Part shown: in pieces, positions 5,569 to 11,170 of the stretch
How the letters are laid out: every line of letters begins with the position of its first letter
Numbering within the stretch: the first letter of the stretch is position 1
Assembly (NCBI GenBank): GCA_946481355.1
Contig: CAMLNH010000053.1
Coordinates: forward strand, 1 to 11,170
DNA length: 11,170 nucleotides
Source of the DNA: an uncultured Curvibacter sp.
GTDB taxonomy: Bacteria; Pseudomonadota; Gammaproteobacteria; Burkholderiales; Burkholderiaceae
Direction: 5' to 3'
Position numbers and translations under genes: made by a program
The notes under the pieces: generated by a model
What the model was told of the DNA's origin: nothing
What the model saw: only the letters and a program-made list of their open reading frames with translations
Database searches by the model: none

Positions 5569-6087
5569 ATGGCACGACACCGATTTGCACTGTTACTGCT
5601 CCCATTGGCGCTCGCGGCCTGCAGCCCCAGTCTCAACTGGCGCGAGGTGCGCCTGGGTGGCGGCGAGCTCAAGGCCATGCTGCCCTGCAAGCCGGACCAG
5701 GCCACGCGCAGACAGAGTCTGGCCGGCTATGACGTCGATCTCACCATGCTCGGCTGCGAGGCCGGCGGCGGCTTGTATGCGATCTCGGTGGTGGAGCTGA
5801 CCACGCCCCTGCAGGCCCTGCCGGTCCAGGCGCAGTGGCAGACCAATCTGCTGGCCACGATGCAGGCCCAGGGGGCGAGTCGCCAGCCCTATGGCATCCG
5901 GGGCGCCAGCCCCCAGCCCGAGTCCGTGCGCCTGCAAGCCCTGGGGCGCGACAGCGAAGGCCGCGCACTCACGGTGCAGGCCGTGTGGTTCACCCGCGGC
6001 AAACGGCTGTACCACGCGGCGCTTTACGCCGAACGGTTGACGCCGGAGATGAGTGAGCCCTTCTTCAGCGGCATGGAGCTGCCGTGA
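5569..6087 (+). CDS. Hypothetical lipoprotein
   Basis: A 172-residue predicted lipoprotein of unknown function. The signal peptide MARHRFALLLLPLALAACSP ends in a lipobox LAAC, Cys18 being the lipidation site. The mature part begins with LNWREVRLGGGELKAMLPCK. It has two further cysteines, Cys40 (LPCKPD) and Cys63 (LGCEAGG), which could form a disulfide in the periplasm. The C-terminal half contains mixed strand-like segments (LTVQAVWFTRGKRLYHAALY). I recognise no catalytic motif. It starts 21 bp after the DUF4197 stop, and its TGA overlaps the GTG start of the MFS transporter, so the two are probably translationally coupled and may work together in the envelope (inference). Confidence 0.8.
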   Translation: MARHRFALLLLPLALAACSPSLNWREVRLGGGELKAMLPCKPDQATRRQSLAGYDVDLTMLGCEAGGGLYAISVVELTTPLQALPVQAQWQTNLLATMQAQGASRQPYGIRGASPQPESVRLQALGRDSEGRALTVQAVWFTRGKRLYHAALYAERLTPEMSEPFFSGMELP

Positions 6088-7301
6088 GCGTGCTCGGGCG
6101 GCGCCCGGCCGTCGTCGTCTTTCTCGTTTTCGCCTTTGCCTATTTCTTTTCGGCCCTGGTGCGCTCGGTCACGGCCACGCTGTCGCCGCAGCTGACCCAG
6201 GAGTTCGCGCTCAGTGCACGCGATCTCGGCCTGCTGGCCGGCGGCTATTTCCTCGGCTTCGCGGCGCTGCAACTGCCGCTGGGCCAATGGCTGGACCGGC
6301 ACGGCCCGCGCAATGTGATCCTGGGCTTTCTCGCCGTGGCCGTGCTGGGTTGCGCGGCCTTCGCGCTGTCGCAGGGCTTCACCGGCCTGCTGCTGGCGCG
6401 CGTGCTCTGCGGTGTGGGCCTGGGCGCCTGCCTGATGGCGCCGCTCACGGGCTACCGGCGCTGGCTCGATCCCGTGAGCCAGCTGCGCGCCAATTCCTGG
6501 ATGCTCATGACCGGCTCCATGGGCATGGTGGCTTCCACGCTGCCGGTGCAGTGGCTGCTGCCGCAATTCGGTTGGCGCCCGATTTTCTGGGGCTTGGCAG
6601 GCATGCTGCTGCTGGCCATGCTGCTGATCGCCTGGCGGGTGCCGGGCTGGACACGCTCCGCCGATGCGGCCGCCCCCGCCACACACGGGACCTATGCCGA
6701 GGTCTGGCGCCACCCCTATTTCCGGCGCATGACGCCGGTGGGATTCTTCAACTACGGTGGCATGGTGGCCATCCAGACCCTCTGGGCCGTGCCCTGGATG
6801 GTGCGCGTCGCGGGTTACACGCCGGTGCAGGCGGCCACCAATCTGTTCTGGATCAACGTCGCCATGCTGTGCACCTTCTGGTCCTGGGGCCTGCTGGTGC
6901 CGCGCCTGACCCAGCGCGGCATCCAGGCCCAGCAACTCATCGCCTGGGGCGCGCCGCTGAGTCTGCTGGTTCTGGGGATCATCGTCTTCATGGGCGAACG
7001 CTGGGCCGGCCATTCGGGCTGGCTTTGGGCGCTGTTCTGCGTGAGCTCAACCTTCCTGTCGCTGGCGCAGCCGGCCGTGGGCATGGCCTTCCCGAGCGAA
7101 CTGGCCGGTCGTGCGCTTTCGGCCTACAACCTGGTCATCTTTGCGGGCGTCTTCGTCGTGCAGTGGGGCATCGGCCTGCTCATCGACGCACTGGAGGCGT
7201 TGGGGTGGAGCACGGGCGGCGCCTTCCGCGGCGCGATGGCCGTGTTCCTGCTGCTCAACCTGGCGTCCTACGCCTACTTCCTGGCAGCGAAGCGGCCATA
7301 A
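6084..7301 (+). CDS. Major facilitator superfamily transporter
   Basis: A 405-residue inner-membrane secondary transporter of the MFS, with about 12 hydrophobic segments. The MFS signature loop after the second helix is GQWLDRHGPRN (residues 67-77), matching the G-x-x-x-D-R-x-G-R-R pattern, and the cytoplasmic central loop lies near residues 190-212. The substrate cannot be told; the MFS class covers drugs, sugars and organic acids. The GTG start at 6084 overlaps the lipoprotein stop as GTGA, a sign of coupled translation. The stop lies 9 bp before the EIIA gene. A long reading frame in another phase (6053-7624) covers the same DNA but reads as an Ala/Gly/Arg-rich shadow without family features. 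Confidence 0.92.
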   Translation: MSVLGRRPAVVVFLVFAFAYFFSALVRSVTATLSPQLTQEFALSARDLGLLAGGYFLGFAALQLPLGQWLDRHGPRNVILGFLAVAVLGCAAFALSQGFTGLLLARVLCGVGLGACLMAPLTGYRRWLDPVSQLRANSWMLMTGSMGMVASTLPVQWLLPQFGWRPIFWGLAGMLLLAMLLIAWRVPGWTRSADAAAPATHGTYAEVWRHPYFRRMTPVGFFNYGGMVAIQTLWAVPWMVRVAGYTPVQAATNLFWINVAMLCTFWSWGLLVPRLTQRGIQAQQLIAWGAPLSLLVLGIIVFMGERWAGHSGWLWALFCVSSTFLSLAQPAVGMAFPSELAGRALSAYNLVIFAGVFVVQWGIGLLIDALEALGWSTGGAFRGAMAVFLLLNLASYAYFLAAKRP

Positions 7302-7310
7302 TCGCACAGC

Positions 7311-7697
7311 ATGAACGGCATCGTCATCATCGCCCACGCGCCACTGGCCAGCGCCTTGCGCCAGTGCGTGGCCCACGTCTTTCCGGACCGGGTCGAGGGG
7401 GTGCAGGCCGTGGACGTGCAGGCCCAGGCCAGCACCGAGCAGAGTCTGGCCCAGGCGCGGGAAGCGGCCGGGCATTTTGGCGCGGCGCCCCTGCTGCTGC
7501 TGACCGATGTGCTCGGCGCCACGCCCTGCAATGTGGCGCGTCAGTTGCAGGCTGGCCGTGCTGCGCAGCTGCTGGCGGGGGTCAACCTGCCCATGCTGCT
7601 GCGCGCCGTGACCTACCAGCATGAGCCGTTGGAGGCGCTTGCCGCGCGCGCCCTGCAGGGCGGTACGCAGGGTGTGCAGCAGCTGCCCGACGCATGA
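7311..7697 (+). CDS. PTS EIIA component, mannose/fructose type
   Basis: A 128-residue stand-alone EIIA domain of the mannose family (as in ManX N-terminal domain). It accepts a phosphate from HPr. The phosphorylated residue is His9 in the N-terminal motif IVIIAHAPLA, and the conserved loop LTDVLGATPCN (about 64-74) follows. No EIIB, EIIC or EIID is fused or adjacent, so no sugar transport is implied. In betaproteobacteria such as Ralstonia eutropha the equivalent gene, with HPr and EI, is treated as a regulatory relay. It begins 9 bp after the MFS stop without a strong ribosome binding site, so coupling to the upstream gene is likely. The HPr gene follows 25 bp later. Confidence 0.92.
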   Translation: MNGIVIIAHAPLASALRQCVAHVFPDRVEGVQAVDVQAQASTEQSLAQAREAAGHFGAAPLLLLTDVLGATPCNVARQLQAGRAAQLLAGVNLPMLLRAVTYQHEPLEALAARALQGGTQGVQQLPDA

Positions 7698-7722
7698 AAC
7701 GATAGCCATGGGGAATGAAGGA

Positions 7723-7992
7723 ATGATCAAGGCCAATGCCACCATCAGCAACAAGCTCGGGTTGCACGCCCGGGCCTCGGCCAAGCTCACCAAGCTGGCG
7801 GGCAGCTATCCCTGCGAGATTTTCCTGGCGCGCGGTGAGCGGCGCGTCAATGCCAAGAGCATCATGGGCGTGATGATGCTGGCCGCTGGGCTGGGCAGCG
7901 CCATCGAGATCGAGGCCCAGGGCGACAAGGCCCAGGAAGCGATCGATGCGCTGCTGGCACTGATCAACGACAAGTTCGGCGAGGGCGAGTGA
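7723..7992 (+). CDS. ptsH: HPr phosphocarrier protein
   Basis: This is HPr, the small cytoplasmic phosphocarrier between enzyme I and EIIA proteins. From the ATG at 7723 the product has 89 residues, normal for HPr. The phosphorylated histidine is His15 in NKLGLHARASAKL. Ser46 in NAKSIMGVMMLAA is the site of HPr kinase, so this HPr can probably be controlled by HprK, common in betaproteobacteria; hprK itself is not in the window. An in-frame ATG at 7708 would add five residues, but HPr normally begins a few residues before its first strand and GGGGA (7710-7714) is spaced for the ATG at 7723. The stop is 1 bp from the ptsI start, so translation of the two is almost surely coupled. Confidence 0.97.
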   Translation: MIKANATISNKLGLHARASAKLTKLAGSYPCEIFLARGERRVNAKSIMGVMMLAAGLGSAIEIEAQGDKAQEAIDALLALINDKFGEGE

Positions 7993-7993
7993 T

Positions 7994-9760
7994 ATGACGT
8001 TCTCCATCCACGGACTCGCGGTCGCGCGCGGCATCGCCATCGGGCGGGCCGTGCTGGTGGCCAGCAGCCGGGTGGATGTGGCGCATTACTTCATCGAGCC
8101 CGGTCAGGTGGAGCAGGAAATCGAGCGTGTGAAACGCGGGCGCGATGCGGTGGTGGACGAGCTGCACCGCCTGCAGCAGACCATCTCACAGCTCGGCCCC
8201 AAGGACGCGCCGCACGAGCTGCGCGCACTGCTCGACGTGCACCTGATGCTGTTGCAGGACGAGGAGATGGTCGGCGGCGTCAAGCACTGGATCCGCGACC
8301 GGCTCTACAACGCCGAATGGGCGCTGACCACCCAGCTGGAAGTGGTGGCGCGCCAGTTCGACGAGATGGAAGACGAGTACCTGCGCGAGCGCAAGGCCGA
8401 CCTGGAGCAGATCACCGAGAAGGTGCTGCGCGCCATGCAGGGACAGAGCACCACGTCGGTTCTGCCGGTGATCGTCGCACGCAAGACCGCCACGGCCGAG
8501 CTGCAGCTGGAGGACACCGACACACCGCTGGTGCTGATCGCCCATGAGATATCGCCTTCGGACATGCTGCAGTTCAAGCAGGGCTTGTTCGCCGGCTTCG
8601 TGACCGATGTGGGAGGCAAGACCTCGCACACGGCCATCGTGGCGCGCAGCATGGACATCCCCGCCGTGGTGGGTGCGCGCACGGCCAGCCAGCTCGTGCG
8701 CCAGGATGACTGGGTCATCATCGACGGCAATGCCGGCGTGGTCATCGTCGATCCCTCGCCCATCATCCTGGCCGAGTACCAGCACAAACAGCGTCAGCTC
8801 GAACTCGATCGCAGCCGTCTGGCGCGCCTGCTCAAGACGCCGGCCGTCACGCTGGACGGTGAGAAGGTCGAGCTGCTGGCCAATATCGAGATGCCCGAGG
8901 ATGCGCTGGGCGCCATGAAGGCTGGTGCCGCGGGCGTGGGCCTGTTCCGCAGCGAGTTCCTCTTCATGGGCCGGCACGGCCACCTGCCCGATGAGGAAGA
9001 GCAGTACCAGGCCTACCGGCGCGCGGTCGAGGGCATGGGGGGCCTGCCTGTGACCATACGCACGGTGGACATCGGCGCCGACAAGCCCATGGACAGCACG
9101 GTGATCGAGGGCAGCCACCTGAACCCGGCGCTGGGGCTGCGCGCCATCCGCTGGAGCCTGGCCGACCCGGCCATGTTCCTCAACCAGCTGCGTGCCATCC
9201 TGCGCGCCGCGGCGCACGGCCCGGTCAAGATGCTCATTCCGATGCTGGCGCATCTGAGCGAGATCCGCCAGACCGTGGCCCTGGTCGAGCAGGCCCGAGC
9301 CGAGCTGCAGCGTGAGGGCGTGCCCTTTGGCCCGGTGGTCCTGGGCGCCATGATCGAGATCCCGGCCGCGGCGCTGATGCTCAAGACCTTTCTCAAGCAT
9401 TTCGACTACCTCTCGCTGGGCACCAACGACTTGATCCAGTACACCCTGGCCATCGACCGCGCCGACGAATCGGTGGCGCATCTCTATGACCCGCTGCATC
9501 CCGCGGTGCTGCGGCTGGTGGCCGACACCATCGCCGAATGCCGGGCCCAGGGCAAGGAAGTCAGCGTCTGCGGCGAGATGGCGGGCGACGTGGCCATGAC
9601 GCGCCTGCTGCTGGGGCTGGGCCTGCGCAGCTTCTCCATGCACCCGGCGCAGATCCTTGCGGTCAAGCAGGAGGTGCTGCGCGCCGATGCCGGCAAGCTG
9701 CAGCCCTGGGCGCTGGAGGTGCTGGCGCACGACGAGCCGTCCTCTCTGCTGGCGGGCTGA
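7994..9760 (+). CDS. ptsI: PTS enzyme I (phosphoenolpyruvate-protein phosphotransferase)
   Basis: Enzyme I takes phosphate from phosphoenolpyruvate and passes it to HPr, the first step of the relay. The 588-residue product is full length. The N-terminal part carries the HPr-binding helices (about 36-150) and the phosphohistidine His212 in VGGKTSHTAIVARS. The C-terminal PEP-binding barrel shows GVGLFRSEFLFMGR (315-328, Arg319), DIGADKP (359-365), NPALGLRAIR (377-386), SLGTNDLIQYTLAIDR (474-489) and SVCGEMAGD (524-532) with the catalytic Cys526. No GAF domain is present at the N-terminus, so this is the sugar-type EI and not EI-Ntr (PtsP). It completes the EIIA-HPr-EI set and is the last gene of the run. 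No clear terminator follows. Confidence 0.97.
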   Translation: MTFSIHGLAVARGIAIGRAVLVASSRVDVAHYFIEPGQVEQEIERVKRGRDAVVDELHRLQQTISQLGPKDAPHELRALLDVHLMLLQDEEMVGGVKHWIRDRLYNAEWALTTQLEVVARQFDEMEDEYLRERKADLEQITEKVLRAMQGQSTTSVLPVIVARKTATAELQLEDTDTPLVLIAHEISPSDMLQFKQGLFAGFVTDVGGKTSHTAIVARSMDIPAVVGARTASQLVRQDDWVIIDGNAGVVIVDPSPIILAEYQHKQRQLELDRSRLARLLKTPAVTLDGEKVELLANIEMPEDALGAMKAGAAGVGLFRSEFLFMGRHGHLPDEEEQYQAYRRAVEGMGGLPVTIRTVDIGADKPMDSTVIEGSHLNPALGLRAIRWSLADPAMFLNQLRAILRAAAHGPVKMLIPMLAHLSEIRQTVALVEQARAELQREGVPFGPVVLGAMIEIPAAALMLKTFLKHFDYLSLGTNDLIQYTLAIDRADESVAHLYDPLHPAVLRLVADTIAECRAQGKEVSVCGEMAGDVAMTRLLLGLGLRSFSMHPAQILAVKQEVLRADAGKLQPWALEVLAHDEPSSLLAG

Positions 9761-9785
9761 GAGCGCACGAGCGGCGCTGGCCGTG

Positions 9786-9812
9786 TTTACCCGGTCCTCA
9801 CCCAGGTAGAAA
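9786..9812 (+). promoter_or_regulatory. Weak candidate promoter upstream of the methyltransferase leader
   Basis: TTTACC (9786-9791) and TAGAAA (9807-9812) are each 4/6 matches to sigma-70 -35 and -10 boxes, with 15-bp spacing. They lie in the only AT-rich patch of this intergenic region. Initiation from here would begin just before the folded element at 9831. An inverted repeat, CGGTCC (9792-9797) and GGACCG (9826-9831), flanks the -10 candidate and might be an operator. The match is poor and the call is tentative. Confidence 0.25.
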
Positions 9813-9830
9813 AATGTTAGGCTCGGGACC

Positions 9831-9907
9831 GAGGCATGTGTTCCCTTGTTCAAGGGAGCTCCGACTCCTGCGCCATGGCGCAGAGAGACAGCGGAGTGAC
9901 ATGCCTT
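9831..9907 (+). promoter_or_regulatory. Candidate structured RNA leader (three-way junction) before methyltransferase
   Basis: By hand this 77-nt stretch folds into a compact three-way junction. P1 pairs AGGCATGT (9832-9839) with ACATGCCT (9899-9906), plus a G-U pair at 9831/9907. P2 pairs TCCCTT (9842-9847) with AAGGGA (9852-9857) around a GTTC loop. P3 pairs CTCCG (9859-9863) with CGGAG (9892-9896), then CTC (9865-9867) with GAG (9885-9887), then CTGCGC (9868-9873) with GCGCAG (9878-9883) around CATG. The junction has only a few unpaired bases. It lies in the same direction as the methyltransferase gene, with its end 142 nt upstream of the ATG. I do not recognise the conserved cores of SAM, SAH, TPP, FMN, cobalamin, glycine or c-di-GMP riboswitches. 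It may be a new cis-regulatory RNA, a small RNA, or a chance fold. Confidence 0.4.
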
Positions 9908-10040
9908 TCAGGTGGGATGTGCCGCCGCGCACAGTCACTGCTCGCCCGATTCATTCGGAACTTTCAACGCCTCCCGGCTTTCCGGCAAGCGCACGCATGG
10001 CGCGAAGGCCCGATGAAGCCGGCCGAAGGCATTTGATATT

Positions 10041-10045
10041 GGAGG
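10041..10045 (+). promoter_or_regulatory. Strong ribosome binding site of the methyltransferase, with upstream complement
   Basis: GGAGG lies 4 nt before the ATG at 10050 and fixes that start. GGAGGC (10041-10046) is exactly complementary to GCCTCC at 9969-9974 in the leader, so the site could be sequestered in the mRNA. Confidence 0.75.
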
Positions 10046-10049
10046 CCGC

Positions 10050-10829
10050 ATGCTTTTCAATCCGCACCACATCCGTTTTCCCGCCACGGACCCGCACAGC
10101 CTGAACCAGGACGAGGCGTATTTCACGCTGGTGGAGGACGGCCAGGAGATCCAGCTTCGTTTCCACGAGTACGCCGATATCTACAAGCGTCCGGGCCTGT
10201 ATGAGCAGCTTTTCTATCAGCGGCTCAAGTGCAGCTCGCCGAAGAAGGTGGGCGACATACTGGGCAAGGTGCTGCGGGAGAACCGGATCGAGATGACGGA
10301 GCTGCGTGTGCTCGACCTCGGTGCCGGCAACGGCATGTTCGGCGAGCAGCTGCACGCGGCGGGTATCGCCCGTGTCGTCGGCGTCGATATCTGCCAGGAA
10401 GCGAAGGACGCCTGCGACCGGGACCGGGCCGGCATCTACGACGCCTATTACGTGGCGGATTTCTGCAAGCTGGGTGATGATCTGCGCAAGAACATCAGCG
10501 ATTGGCAGATCGACTGCCTGTCCTGCGTCGCCGCGCTCGGTTTTGGAGATATTCCGGCCATGGCTTTCGCCAATGCGTTCAACCTGGTGGCACCGGGGGG
10601 CTGGGTGGCCTTCAACATCAAGGAGACTTTCCTGCTGGAAAGCGACACCTCGGGCTTTTCTCAGCTGATCAAGTCACTGCTGCTCAGCGATGCGCTGGAG
10701 GTGCATCATCTGGAACGCTACCGGCACCGTATCTCGATCGACGGGCGGCCGCTGTTCTATTACGCGCTCGTGGGCAAGAAGGAGTTCGACATTCCGGCGG
10801 CGATGATGGCTGCGCTTGACAGCCACTGA
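10050..10829 (+). CDS. Class I SAM-dependent methyltransferase
   Basis: A 259-residue protein with a Rossmann-type methyltransferase domain; it should use S-adenosylmethionine, but the acceptor is unknown. Motif I is RVLDLGAGNGMFGEQL (86-101), followed by the acidic residue that holds the SAM ribose, Asp113 in VVGVDICQEA. VADFCKL (135-141) gives the adenine-contact acid, Asp137. Motif IV is IDCLSCVAALGF (154-165) and the post-motif strand is LVAPGGWVAFNI (179-190). The first 80 residues form a separate N-terminal region (ADIYKRPGLYEQLFYQRLK) that may cap the active site. The overall layout resembles small-molecule methyltransferases of the METTL27/WBSCR27 type (weak resemblance). It is not in the ptsI operon: a 289-bp region with a possible structured leader precedes it, and its stop lies 9 bp from that of lipA. 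Confidence 0.85.
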   Translation: MLFNPHHIRFPATDPHSLNQDEAYFTLVEDGQEIQLRFHEYADIYKRPGLYEQLFYQRLKCSSPKKVGDILGKVLRENRIEMTELRVLDLGAGNGMFGEQLHAAGIARVVGVDICQEAKDACDRDRAGIYDAYYVADFCKLGDDLRKNISDWQIDCLSCVAALGFGDIPAMAFANAFNLVAPGGWVAFNIKETFLLESDTSGFSQLIKSLLLSDALEVHHLERYRHRISIDGRPLFYYALVGKKEFDIPAAMMAALDSH

Positions 10830-10838
10830 CGGGCAGGC

Positions 10839-11170
10839 TTACGACGCGGTGACGCCGGGCGCCAGGCCGGCCGCGTGGGCCTGCTGGTCCGCGTGGTAGC
10901 TGGAGCGCACCATGGCGCCCACGGCGGCGTGGGTGAAGCCCATCTTGTAGGCCTCGGTCTCGAACATCTTGAAGGTGTCCGGGTGCACGTAGCGGCGCAC
11001 CGGCAGGTGGTGGCCGCTGGGGGCGAGGTACTGGCCGAGGGTCAGCATGTCGATGTTGTGCGCGCGCATGTCGCGCATCACCTCGAGGATCTCCTCGTCG
11101 GTCTCGCCCAGGCCCACCATCAGGCCGCTCTTGGTGGGCACGTGCGGGAACAGGGCCTTGAACTTCTTGA
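10839..11170 (-). CDS. lipA: Lipoyl synthase, C-terminal part (partial)
   Basis: This is the 3' end of lipoyl synthase, a radical-SAM enzyme with two 4Fe-4S clusters that inserts two sulfur atoms into octanoyl groups on lipoate-dependent enzymes. About 109 C-terminal residues are in the window and the frame is open to the right edge, so the radical-SAM CxxxCxxC motif is not visible. Diagnostic blocks are [45 protein letters not shown] and the terminal [17 protein letters not shown]. The Arg-Ser-Ser-Tyr-His end carries the conserved serine that ligates the auxiliary cluster in LipA. The stop TAA is at 10839-10841. The lipB gene, often next to lipA, is not downstream here: the neighbouring gene is a convergent methyltransferase. 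Confidence 0.96.
   Translation of the reverse strand, partial: KKFKALFPHVPTKSGLMVGLGETDEEILEVMRDMRAHNIDMLTLGQYLAPSGHHLPVRRYVHPDTFKMFETEAYKMGFTHAAVGAMVRSSYHADQQAHAAGLAPGVTAS

Larger units (their letters stand above)
9761..10049. other. 289-bp intergenic region between ptsI and the methyltransferase
   Basis: This is the longest stretch without a gene in the window. It holds the weak promoter candidate, the three-way-junction element, an anti-Shine-Dalgarno GCCTCC (9969-9974), a second copy of the P1 motif (AAGGCAT, 10026-10032) and a strong ribosome binding site at its end. Short frames cross it (for example 9836-10036), but they show no family features and lack good ribosome binding sites. 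There is no tRNA and no intrinsic terminator with a T run after ptsI. Confidence 0.7.

Noticed and set aside
6053..7624. Long plus-strand frame of 523 codons overlapping the MFS transporter
   Set aside because: It is Ala/Gly/Arg/His-rich with no domain pattern, in a different phase from a clear MFS protein. Such frames are common in high-GC genes because stop codons are rare.
9762..9778. AGCGC / GCGCT hairpin after ptsI as a terminator
   Set aside because: The stem is only 5 bp and no T run follows.
8186..9853. Long minus-strand frame of 555 codons antisense to ptsI
   Set aside because: Its composition (His, Gln, Gly, Arg, Val rich) is that of an antisense shadow, and ptsI is intact in full on the other strand.
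9831..9907. tRNA or tmRNA-like gene, suggested by length 77 nt and a GTTC loop
   Set aside because: There is no D arm, no 7-nt anticodon loop, no TTCRANY loop and no CCA-compatible end; the fold has three helices only.
10013..10032. Possible hammerhead ribozyme core (CCGATGA ... GAAG)
   Set aside because: The invariant CUGANGA and GAAA boxes are each broken by a substitution and the flanking helices do not fit a cleavage site.
9836..10036. Small frame in the leader as a regulatory peptide gene
   Set aside because: There is no good ribosome binding site and the sequence is not peptide-like; it is better explained by the RNA fold.
1..11170. CRISPR arrays, insertion sequences, integrases, phage or toxin-antitoxin genes
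   Set aside because: I looked for regular direct repeats, transposase or recombinase motifs and small paired genes and saw none. The gene content is core or conserved accessory.

Overview
The window looks like chromosomal DNA of a GC-rich betaproteobacterium in Burkholderiales, most likely Comamonadaceae or a close relative. This rests on the Ala/Lys-rich S3 tail, the S3-L16-L29-S17 order, an incomplete EIIA(Man)/HPr/EI phosphotransferase set without a sugar permease, and the sequence style of the LipA C-terminus. The assignment comes from recognising protein families by eye; no database search was possible.

Layout. Positions 1-1062 hold the 3' end of the S10 ribosomal operon (rpsC end, rplP, rpmC, rpsQ), closed by a strong intrinsic terminator. 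A Prx5-type peroxiredoxin with its own terminator follows (1095-1653). From 1663 to 4841 short genes alternate in direction: a GNAT acetyltransferase (-) back to back with an M48 metalloprotease lipoprotein (+), then a b561-type cytochrome (-) divergent from a periplasmic cytochrome c' (+), then a TlpA-like thioredoxin (-) separated from cytochrome c' by a perfect 36-bp palindrome. From 4843 to 9760 six plus-strand genes follow with gaps of at most 25 bp: a DUF4197 protein, a small lipoprotein, an MFS transporter, EIIA(Man)-like, ptsH and ptsI. After a 289-bp intergenic region comes a class I SAM-dependent methyltransferase (10050-10829), convergent with the 3' part of lipA at the right edge.

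How the genes work together. The ribosomal genes form one translation operon. Cytochrome b561 (inner membrane) and cytochrome c' (periplasm) probably form an electron-transfer pair. EI, HPr and the EIIA domain form a phosphorelay (PEP to EI His212 to HPr His15 to EIIA His9) that ends without a sugar permease here, so it is probably regulatory. HPr keeps Ser46, the site used by HPr kinase. The MFS gene and the lipoprotein may be co-transcribed with it.

The least ordinary part is the 289-bp region before the methyltransferase. By hand it folds into a compact three-way junction (9831-9907). One strand of the closing helix can instead pair with a second copy of the same motif just upstream of the ribosome binding site, and a separate 6-nt anti-Shine-Dalgarno lies in between. 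It matches no riboswitch class that I can recognise. It is a candidate regulatory leader, not a demonstrated one. The other genes are ordinary housekeeping or conserved accessory genes. No CRISPR array, insertion sequence, tRNA or rRNA was seen.
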